DNA of 64,000 nt. Origin: Ceratorhiza oryzae-sativae (taxonomy: Eukaryota; Basidiomycota; Agaricomycetes; Cantharellales; Ceratobasidiaceae). Location: assembly GCA_030998015.1 (NCBI GenBank), contig JARWMV010000005.1:1-64000 (forward strand), given 5' to 3'. The stretch's first letter is position 1. The number at the start of each line of letters is the position of its first letter. Of this stretch, positions 25,001 to 32,830 are shown one piece after another. The translations under genes and the position numbers were made by a program. The notes below the pieces were generated by a model. The model saw only the letters and a program-made list of their open reading frames with translations, searched no databases and was not told the origin of the DNA.

Positions 25001-27424
25001 GAATGTACTCAAGCAAGGGTTCACTGGCTCCCCCTGACTTCAGTACAACATTTGTCAGTGATACTGCTGCTGGGAATGTGTTAGGAATGCACTTGATGAT
25101 GTCTGCCACTTCCATCTGTGCTAATGTCAGGTATAGCCATGCCTTCTGCACTTGTGTCAGTGGCCTTTGTGTGACCTGTTTGCAGAACAAGGTGCCTCTC
25201 AGGATGTTGAGCTTGTGGGAGTGTGTTCAGACTGGTAGAACTTCTGTAAGGTTGCAAGCAAAAATGTCAGCAAACTCTGCAACAAGATCTTTGACTTGTG
25301 CCTGTTGTGATTCAGAGAGATCTGGGCTGATCTTGACCATTGCAAGTATGCTTTGTACTCAAGCTGGTGAAAACAGGTTAGTCTTTCTCTTGGATGGTGT
25401 CTGTGGTAGGTGTGCATCATGGGTTTTCTCTGTTGCCATCATGTCCTGCTTGTTCCCCTCTCTTTCAAATTTTTGTTTTACCTTCTCCCTCCTTTCTTTG
25501 ATACACACTGCTTGCCTTCTTGCTTCCTCCAAGACTTGGGGCACACTGGGCTGCTCCATTGCCTGGGAGTTGTCCCTAGACATCCCCACCAAGCTCTCTA
25601 GCTTCTCCAGCAAAGCCACATCAACATAGAACCTGTTTCTCCTCAACTCCAAGCTTGCCTGTACCTTTGAGCAATTTTGAAGGCAGCTACTTCTCCACTT
25701 TGCCAGCTTCCATCCAACCTCCTTATCCACTTCCTGTTCAACCACTTCCAATCCTCCCTCCTCCTTGCATACCCCCAACCTCTCCTCTTGACTGTCTTCT
25801 CCTCCCTTGCTCTCCCCTTGTACAGTTACTCCTGCTTGAACCTGGTTAGTATAGACTTGGTCTGGCTGTTCCATGAGCAGGTACCTGTTGGGTAAAGAGT
25901 ATTCCAGGTCACCAAGTTTCAGACTATCATTCTCAAAGCATTGTTCTGCTTGGGTGATAGTGAGCCAAGGCTTCCCCAGCAACACCTTGAATGGTCCACC
26001 AGAGTCAAAGACTTCAAACTCAGTCTCAACCTCAACTCCATCCATTCCTACAAACCCTCTCCACTTCCTCAGGCACTTGGATGCCTTCCTGTCAGTGACA
26101 CAGAGTAGGGTGCATGTGGGTAATAAAGGACCAAGGTGTACCTGATTTGCTGCCCACATTACAGCATCAATAACATTTGCCTGCAACCCAGCATCCACTA
26201 TCCCTCTGGCTATTGTCTCAGCCCCATCAACTCTAAGGGTGACCCAACACTGGTATGGTTTTGTATGGATGATTGTCAGGTTGGTGTTTGGTAATATTTG
26301 CAGGACAAATTTTTCATTTATTTCACTTTCTTTGCTCACTTCATGAGGCACACTATAACAGTCAAATGAGTCAATTCTATTCAAGTCTGGTATAGCATCC
26401 TCATGCAACTCATGTGTACTCGCACTTGAGGTTGGGTTGACAGCTAGCACTTCTAGTACTGCTGACCCCATCCATTTCCCTCCTCCTTGCCATACACAAG
26501 CTGCTCTGTCTCATATGCATCAACAATCTCATCTGAACCCACACCTTCCTCCAGCATAACTGCATACATGTCTTGCTGGCCTGGTGTACTTATGCCCACT
26601 GGGAGCAGCTCTGCCTTCACAGTGTTCTGCCATTTGATCTCCCTTGACTGCACTGCCTGTCCATCACACATTGCCAACAGGTGGTTGCCCCTGCCACAGC
26701 AGGTGCAGGCAAGGTTATCTTGTTGCCATGTGCCTGGGGTGAGGGGGAATGCTGATGATGGTGGGATGTCCCCTGGGGGCAGTGCATTGATGGCTGTGTT
26801 GTAGGCTGCTTGGCCTAGCTCAGTGTCTTCAAAGGTAGTGCCCCAGCCTGGTGCTGCTCTTGGTAGGTTGGACTTTGGCACAAATGGTGAGCCAAGGCAA
26901 GGTGGATGAGGGCTGGTTGGTGCAGGGGTTTGTAGGGGTGTCAGCTGAGCTGGTGCTTGTAGGGCTGGAACAGGTGGTACTGGATTGGTGACTGACTGGC
27001 ATGAGGCCTGGTAGGGGGCTGAGTTAGCAAAGTGGACTTGGGTTTATGCTGATGGGGCTCAAGTGTTTGGTCAGGGTGCATAGTTCTGGGCTTGGTGATT
27101 GAGCCCAAGGTGATTGAGTCAGCTGTTCATGTGGGCTACACTCTCTGCTAATTCTCAGCGCTCAGCCTGCTCACAAATCTGGAGGTTGATTAGGTCCTGG
27201 TCCAGTGCAATAATTGCTGCACAGAGGTCATCAAGTTTGGTAAAGCTCTTTGGACCTCTCCCAAGAAGCTTATACATAACCTCTGGTAGGGCCTCCTGCC
27301 ATGTCTTGCAGACCTTGGTTGAGTCTGCCATGTCAAGCTTCACTGCTAGTTTCTTCTGTTCTCTTGCCCACCAGACATGGTACTGCTCTTCTCTATCACC
27401 CACTTGCCTTATTGTTCCTAGCAT
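22052..27424 (-). mobile_element. Ty3/gypsy remnant D, no LTRs seen
   Basis: Minus-strand coding pieces in retroelement order. Gag lies at 27155-27424 and 26453-26881, with a CCHC knuckle C-x2-C-x4-H-x4-C near 26660-26705. A protease-like part (25359-26471) contains IVDAGLQANV. RT (24507-25190) contains HMPFGLTGAP and an active site reading WMDN instead of x-x-D-D. RNase H follows (22748-23566, opening MDSSKYGFRA), then a partial integrase core (22190-22466). Solo LTR C interrupts the RT/RNase H region. The left end is cut by the truncated A copy, and I found no LTR of its own at either side. It is CpG-depleted and not functional. Confidence 0.85.
23915..24426 (+). mobile_element. Solo LTR C, 512 bp
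   Basis: It begins TGTCATGGCCTAGACC and ends GTCAGCTCTGACA. The 5-bp duplication CCCCT flanks it (23910-23914 and 24427-24431). It is a diverged relative of the element B LTRs and sits inside element D. No internal region remains, as expected after LTR-LTR recombination. Confidence 0.9.
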
Positions 27425-28270
27425 GTCTTCCTCAAGCTTGTCTCAGTTCCACTTGTCCAGGTCATCTTCAGGAAAAACATCAGGCTCTACAAAACTCTAC
27501 ATAGGTACTGGTAGGTGCATAACTTGTGACCATTCACATAGACCCCCCAAAAACTACCATAGGTCAATGGTAGGTGTCAGGTTCTACAGTAGAGTGCATC
27601 ACCTACTGGTAGTACATACTTGCTGCTGCTGCTCCCTAGTATATATCTCACAGTAGTATCAATAAACAATTTATATTTGTATTTATATTCTCTAGTCTAC
27701 ATGGCTCAGTGAAAAATACATTACAAAAAAGACTTACAAAACCTCACAAATACCAATTGCAAAGCTTGAGTACCAAGACCACAGTGATTGTACTGACGCC
27801 AACAGCAGAACACCAGCAGTGCTGCATGAAAGTAATGTCAATATTAGTATCCAAACTTGGGAACCAAGCACCCACCACACAAAGCAGTGAGCAGAGGCTG
27901 TGTGCCTGGGTTATCAACCAAGAACAGCAGTGTGGGATCTGGCAGGTTGCCACTTGCCAAACACTGGGGCTTGTTTTGGTGTGTTGTGGTGGCAGTGGTT
28001 GTCAGCAAGGGTGGGGGATTGCAGAGGGAACACAATAGTCAGTGTGATCCATGGCACAGTGTGGTCAGGTGGCAGCATGAGTGTTAGATAGAACAGGCAC
28101 AATGAGGGACTTACCACTTACAAGCAGGGGTTCATTTACAGTGCCAAGCCTCCCATCAGCAGCTGCAGAGTGAGTAAAAGTGCACACAAGGTGCAGGGCA
28201 GTCTGTTCAACTGCTGGACAGTCACATGGTTATGTGTTTTGGGCTGGAACAGGAGTGTGCAGGCATGCTA
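27425..28270. other. Repeat-derived sequence, no gene recognised
   Basis: This continues upstream of the gag of element D and may include its untranslated leader. Short frames near 27709-28117 show no domain. No matching LTR was found. Confidence 0.35.
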
Positions 28271-28381
28271 CAGATGTTATGACCCGCCTAGCAGACATAA
28301 CCTAACAACCGAATATTGTACAGATTTATGGCATTTTTCCTGAAGCGGAACAAACCATAAACAAGATCACGTGATCTCGGC
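28271..28381 (-). repeat. Fragment of an E-type LTR
   Basis: It starts TGTTATGACCCGCC and follows the reverse complement of the 29163 end of the E LTR (TGTTATGACCTGTC) for about 110 bp with scattered differences. It directly abuts the left LTR of element E, so E, or its LTR, appears to have landed in an older relative. Confidence 0.7.
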
Positions 28382-29163
28382 TGTTGTGACCCTCTGGAGG
28401 CTCCCTTGTGGAGCACTTAAGTAGTGGCTGCATTGACAGTTTGGTGCTATGGGGTATGTATTGGGTGTTCTAGTTACAGTGTTTGCTATGGTCTATGGTG
28501 GTTGACAAGATAAAGCAAGCTGAGGCGTCCAGTCTTGCTTTATCCTCCTTATATATACCTGTGGCTGCAGTGGCTGCGGACGTATTATCTAAGCACACTC
28601 TGCAGTAGGTGTAGGTTATGTACAGTATTATGGGTTAGGTAATTGTTTGTCTTAAGTTTGTGCGGCTCCGAATCTTATAGAGCCGTGCGAGGTCCGAGGG
28701 GTAGGCGCTGAGGTCACGTGATCCTGCCGTAAGCGCCGAGATCACGTGACAACTCGCTCCTTGCTCCAAGTAACATGGGAGAGAAATGCTGGAGCGAGTT
28801 CAGGGTAACCACTGTAGGCGCTGAGGTCATGTGATCATGCTGTAAGCGCCAAGATCACATGATAACTCGCTCCTCGCTCCAAGTAACAAGGGAGAGAAAT
28901 GCTGGAGTGAGTTCAGGGTGACCACCGTAGGCGCTGAGGTCACGTGATCCTGCCGTAAGCGCCGAGATCACGTGACAACTCGCTCCTCGCTCCAAGTAAC
29001 AATGGAGAGAAATGCTGGAGCGAGTTCAGGGTAACCACCGTAAGCACCGGCTAAGCGCCGAGGTCACGTGACCTTGTTTATGGCTTGTTCCACTTAGGAA
29101 AAATGCCATAAATCTGTAGAAATATTTGGTTGTTTTGTTATGTCCGTTTGACAGGTCATAACA
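28382..29163 (-). repeat. 3' LTR of element E, 782 bp with expanded tandem unit
   Basis: It is the partner of 38214-38769. The whole length difference (226 bp) equals two extra copies of a 113-bp internal unit. Confidence 0.9.
28701..29039. repeat. Three tandem copies of a 113-bp unit in the left E LTR
   Basis: Copies begin at 28701, 28814 and 28927 with GTAGGCGCTGAGGTCA. Each has two CACGTG-type palindromes (the middle copy reads CATGTG and CACATG) and a GCTGGAGCGAGTTCAGGGT end. The right LTR has one copy, at 38533-38645. Confidence 0.9.
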
Positions 29164-29178
29164 TTATCCCCCCCTTTG
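29164..29178 (-). other. Polypurine tract of element E
   Basis: On the minus strand a purine run AAAGGGGGGGATAA directly precedes the 3' LTR start TGTTATGACC, as required for plus-strand priming. Confidence 0.75.
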
Positions 29179-29228
29179 GACATGTCTTGGGGGACCTCGA
29201 GACATGGTTTAGTTCCTTATGCAAAAGG

Positions 29229-29355
29229 AATCTCATGCACCAAGGAGGTTAAGGGCGCTGGACTCGAACCAACAACCTTTCGGCTGATTCAGTATCTTTC
29301 GATGAGGTCAGGCTGAGTCAGGCTAGACCCCTTAACCTCTTCGTTACATGAGATT
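29229..29355 (-). other. tRNA-like hairpin with A-box and B-box-like sequences
   Basis: On the minus strand the ends AATCTCATG and CATGAGATT pair, and an inner GAGGTTAAGGGG pairs with CCCTTAACC. A box matching the A-box pattern (TAACGAAGAGG) and a perfect B-box-type GGTTCGAGTCC (29260-29270) are present. The T arm does not directly abut a 7-bp acceptor stem, so I do not call it a tRNA gene. It could be a tRNA-derived relic or an element-borne pol III promoter. Confidence 0.35.
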
Positions 29356-29467
29356 GTTTTTCTTTTCTTTGTTGTGGAGGTTATTTAGGGGTGAGGATTT
29401 GTCTGCTTCTTCTCAGAAAGCCCCAACTGTTTGGATGGGCATAGCAGAAGTTGTACAGTACCATAAA

Positions 29468-30756
29468 TTATTCTAAGGGAATACAAAGAATGGCTTTCCT
29501 CCTGCATACACCCATTCCACATTTCTTGATACCCATAAGTCCCCTTCTTCCCCCTCTATGTCCGACCAACATTTCATGATTGCGACGGCTATTTCCCAGA
29601 ATGACTGTTGGCCGTACCTTCATCAATTTCACGTGCGTGTACCTGCCTGTGAAGTCCACCTCGTACTGGCTCAGGGCCTTGAGCGAGTACTTCCTGTTCG
29701 ACTGGACCATGTCATCCAGGATCCAAATGTTGGCATCTTCCGACAAGTTGCCCATATTCCACACATTGCACATCTGGCTGTGGCAGCCCTTGGATTGTGC
29801 ATATGCCATTTTCCCCGTTCCAGTTTCTCCTTCTATCACCAGGATGCGATGGCGCACCCCTCTTCCCTTCTTCTCGACTTCCTCAGCAAACCATCTGTCT
29901 GCTCGGTCGATGTGCTCCCGGTCTTCCGGGACCTCTAACTCCACAGGGATTGCAGGCATGCAACCCTGGTCTTCCTTGTATGTGTACTGGCATATGCTCG
30001 TACTGAGTTCCACGTCGTCACCATCTGGAGGGGGCGGAGGCACTTGAACGCCTGGTAGTACTCCTGTTTTGTTGCTGAGGCAACAATCTCCGTCCCATCC
30101 TCCAAGTCTGCCTCCATCCTTGACCTTTTTCCGCCCTTTCCCTTTACCAAAATCTCCTCCAACCTTTCCAAGGTCAGGTCCCCCGCCATCAGGTCCTCTA
30201 TCTCCTCGCCATTAGCTCCAACGTCCTTCCAAAGATAGTTGAAGGCATCCCTTGCTGGGTTGCCTCCTGGTCCGTCCTTGAGGTCCTTCGGCAGGATGTT
30301 GGGGTGTTGCCCCTCGAAGTCCCAGAACCGGGTGTTCTGGGTGTTCCAGCCGCCCTTCCGCTCCTGACTGATGGAGAGGGCATGGACATGGAGGGGCCAG
30401 GCCAGGTCATAGTTCGGTTCCTCGGGGTTGTGGTGTTCCACCACCGCCAAAGTCGCCCAATGATTTGGCCATTGGCGGCAGAACGCCTCGTATTGGGCGA
30501 CAAGCCCACTTGAGGGCTGATCGTGTAGCTTCGACCAGGTCAGCAGCACCGCCCTGGTCTGGACGCGGAACCGAGGGGCCGGCGCGGTTTCGGTCATCTC
30601 TTCAGACCCTTGATCCGTCAGCGTAGGCCGCATAGAAGCAGGTGAGGGGGCTCGGCTTGATACTGAGGGCGCTGGCAATGGCGACACCGACCTCTGCCCT
30701 TCGCTTGATCCGCTTGGCTGGGGTGTTGCCACGTTCGATCCATTTCCGCTTAGCAT
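29468..30756 (-). CDS. CRESS-DNA-virus-like Rep (HUH endonuclease + SF3 helicase), frame interrupted
   Basis: In circular ssDNA viruses this protein nicks the origin and unwinds DNA for rolling-circle replication. The first frame (30756-29935) has a ~60-residue Ser/Pro-rich leader and then the three endonuclease motifs: LLTWSK at 71-76 (motif I), HVHAL at 123-127 (the HUH metal site) and YLWK at 174-177 (catalytic Tyr). The overlapping second frame (30043-29468) has Walker A GETGTGKM, Walker B WILDDM and motif C VILGN. The two frames overlap by ~110 bp, so either a short intron or a frame break joins them; geminiviruses of the mastrevirus group splice their Rep in a comparable place. The gene lies between the chromodomain and PPT of gypsy element E, and its orientation matches the element. 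It could be an old viral integration or a gene captured by the retroelement. Confidence 0.85.
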
Positions 30757-31298
30757 TGTTTACAGTTTTAGAGGTATTTGGGGACTGGGAAGAGAGCATG
30801 AGAGTGCGGGTTATCTCGGGCCTTGTGCTTGTCTATATAAGCTGCAAGGTCCGTTTTGATTGTCACATGACTCCGTCTTGCATTTGTTGTGATCACATGA
30901 CCTTATTTCGGTGATGACGCATCTCCGAGGGGTGCCCTCCCATCCGTTCCTCCGCGTCGGCCTTGATCCTTGCTACGCTCGGGGCCTCCGCTCCCCCACT
31001 TCGGTCGGTGCCCCCTCTCCGACCCCTCCAGTAGTTAGGGGATAGCGTATATTCACGTGACTAGGCTAGGTCATGTGATTCCTGTGCTTTGTTGTTTGTT
31101 TTCTGGCAGGTGGTCACGTGACTAGGCTAGGTCATGTGATTCCCATGCTTTGTTGTTTGTTTTCTGGCAGATGGTCACGTGTCTGTTGGTGTCACCTGAC
31201 CAGTCCTTGTTTTGATGTTTGTGCAAGTTATTGTGTTGCACCATGATTTTTTAATGTTTGTGGTTTTGTTGTTTTCCTTCCTCATCCCGTTCTTTACT
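30757..31298. promoter_or_regulatory. Divergent intergenic region between Rep-like gene and the plus-strand gene
   Basis: About 540 bp separate the two opposed start codons. The region contains several TCACGTGA or TCACATGA palindromes and the 61-bp tandem repeats at 31053-31183. A TATATAAGC near 30832-30840 read on the minus strand (GCTTATATA) could serve as TATA box for the Rep-like gene. No canonical TAATATTAC-type origin nonamer was seen. Confidence 0.45.
31053..31183. repeat. 61-bp direct repeat with CACGTG palindromes, two copies plus a partial third
   Basis: Units begin at 31053, 31114 and 31175 with TCACGTGACTAGGCTAGG (the third diverges after TCACGTG). Each carries TCATGTGATTCC and a TTTGTTGTTTGTTTTCTGGC tail. 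They lie upstream of the plus-strand gene. Confidence 0.85.
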
Positions 31299-31840
31299 AT
31301 GCGTGTTATTTCCCTTAACTACAATCCCCTTGACTGCACCTGCTGGTCTCTCCCTGAGGGGGAGTACTGCGCCTACTGTGATGCTGTGTGCGACGCCTCC
31401 CTTGAAGACTTCTATCAAGGTGTTGGGGACTGGTTCTTCTGTGGGGTGCCAGGTATGTGTGTTCGTTCTTTGTCATTCTCACGTAGCTAACTCATTCTGT
31501 AGAAGAGCGCATCCTCCTTGATGGTCGGGCCCATGAGGCCACCCTTGAGCGTGTCTGGGCGCTCGTTGATCAGGAGTACAAGTCCTTTGAGGAGCGGTCT
31601 CACCAGGCTGCTCTTGCCGAATTCTTCGAGGAGGGCTCTGCTCCCTTGTTTGATGAGGCTTCGCCCTTTGCAGCATCTGGTTCTGGGTGTTTCCAGAACT
31701 ACATGGCCGACTTCCCAGGGGGGGAGGCTCCTTGGCTGCAGCCCACTACCCGGTCAGTTGTTCGGACCAATAAGAAGGATAACAGGGGCAAGAAGCCCTA
31801 TACCCGGCCCCTCAAGGGCAAACGTAAAAATAGAGAGTAA
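31299..31840 (+). CDS. Small Cys-rich/basic protein, opposed to the element, unknown function
   Basis: Two exons, 31299-31452 and 31503-31840, flank a 50-nt intron (GTATGTGTG to TTCTGTAG) that keeps frame and gives 163 aa. Without splicing the frame ends soon after the donor site, which supports the intron. The N-terminus is Cys-rich (DCTCWSLPEGEYCAYCDAVCD spread over ~20 residues) and could bind metal. The middle is acidic and helical. The C-terminus is strongly basic (NKKDNRGKKPY, then KGKRKNRE) and looks like a nuclear-localisation or nucleic-acid-binding tail. It runs against the direction of the host retroelement and diverges from the Rep-like gene. I recognise no family. An in-frame ATG at 31212 would add 29 hydrophobic residues. 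Confidence 0.65.
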
Positions 31841-31922
31841 AAGAAATGTATTAAGTTTGGTGTGTAAAAGAAAAATAAAAACTCTTATACATTCGGGAGA
31901 CAATTTGTGGGAGGCAAAGTGG

Positions 31923-32777
31923 TCATATGGGGGTTGGTTCCAACAGTGGCACCTCCTCCAGAGCTTCGACAAGCTTGTTTTCCCACCGGTCCCAGTCCTG
32001 TTTGGCTTCCTCCGCAGCTGGGTCCAGGGTGGGTTCCTTTATTTCTGGCTTGGCTTCTTCCTCAGCCACGACCAGTGATTCTAGGCTTGATGTAAGGCTT
32101 GTCATATCAGTGTCGTAATTGGTGTTTTTGTTTGGGTGCACCTTCACCCAATTTCGGAAGTCATTCATGTTTGCCTGCTTTGTCCTGATAGCAGTAAACA
32201 TCTCATCAGTGGTAGTTGCTTCGAGCAGTCCCACATACGGTGCAGCTGGTGTCAACTTCCATTCTTCCAGCAATGCCTTTGCCCGGCGCTCCACCTCCCA
32301 GTCCCCTCCGTCTGCCATTTGGCCTGTGGCCCTCCTCTGTTGTCTTGCTGCCTTGGTCACCACGTCGACTGTTGGTCCCACGATATTGTCGACGACATAC
32401 ATCGGTGTTCTTAACAAGGCGTTTCTTGTTGTTGGCTTCCGGCTTCCATGCCATGTCAGGACCCCTAACCTGGGATCCAGGTACTTGTCATCGTCAATCC
32501 AGTTCCTTTCATCCCTTAACTTCTTTGGGATGTATACTAGGTTAGCCCCTGGCAACAGTCGTTCAGCGTACCTCTGGGCGTCTTCCACACTGGAGCAGTA
32601 CATCCCTGGTTTAGGACGATTTTCCCTGCCAGGGTAGGGTGCTGGCCGCCTGGTGGTGGGTGGCTGCCGAAGTGGGGCCACCTGATTTTCAGCAAGTGGG
32701 GTGTAACGGTTGGGATGTGCGACTGGGTGAGTGACGAAAGGCATGTTTTGGGGTTTCGCAGGTGTGTTGTGGTGCAA
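31923..32777 (-). CDS. 284-aa protein of unknown function in the 3' module of element E
   Basis: An uninterrupted frame starts 54 bp downstream of the chromodomain stop in element direction. The first ~60 residues are Pro/His/Arg-rich and look disordered. The middle contains SVEDAQRYAERLLPGANLVY and NWIDDDKYLDPRLGVLTWHG, with a compact, folded-looking composition. The C-terminus is acidic and helical, ending LLEPTPI. It converges on the plus-strand gene that ends at 31840 (82 bp apart). It is intact, whereas the element's own pol is broken. It could be an accessory structural or nucleic-acid-binding protein, but nothing in the sequence proves this. Confidence 0.6.
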   Translation of the reverse strand: MHHNTPAKPQNMPFVTHPVAHPNRYTPLAENQVAPLRQPPTTRRPAPYPGRENRPKPGMYCSSVEDAQRYAERLLPGANLVYIPKKLRDERNWIDDDKYLDPRLGVLTWHGSRKPTTRNALLRTPMYVVDNIVGPTVDVVTKAARQQRRATGQMADGGDWEVERRAKALLEEWKLTPAAPYVGLLEATTTDEMFTAIRTKQANMNDFRNWVKVHPNKNTNYDTDMTSLTSSLESLVVAEEEAKPEIKEPTLDPAAEEAKQDWDRWENKLVEALEEVPLLEPTPI

Positions 32778-32830
32778 GTGAGGTGGTAGAGCAGGCTCTG
32801 GCCTTTCTTGGGTATCCTGGATGGCTCTTT

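Noticed and set aside
22985..25629. Long plus-strand frames over element D
   Set aside because: They are antisense shadows of the gag-pol frames on the minus strand.
29229..29355. A tRNA gene on the minus strand
   Set aside because: A perfect B box is present, but no cloverleaf with a 7-bp acceptor stem next to the T arm could be drawn; kept only as a tRNA-like hairpin.
30757..31298. A geminivirus-type replication origin
   Set aside because: No TAATATTAC-type nonamer in a stem-loop was seen; the repeats alone do not define an origin.
32119..32637. 172-aa plus-strand frame opposite the 284-aa ORF
   Set aside because: Antisense shadow; the minus-strand frame is longer and has protein-like composition.
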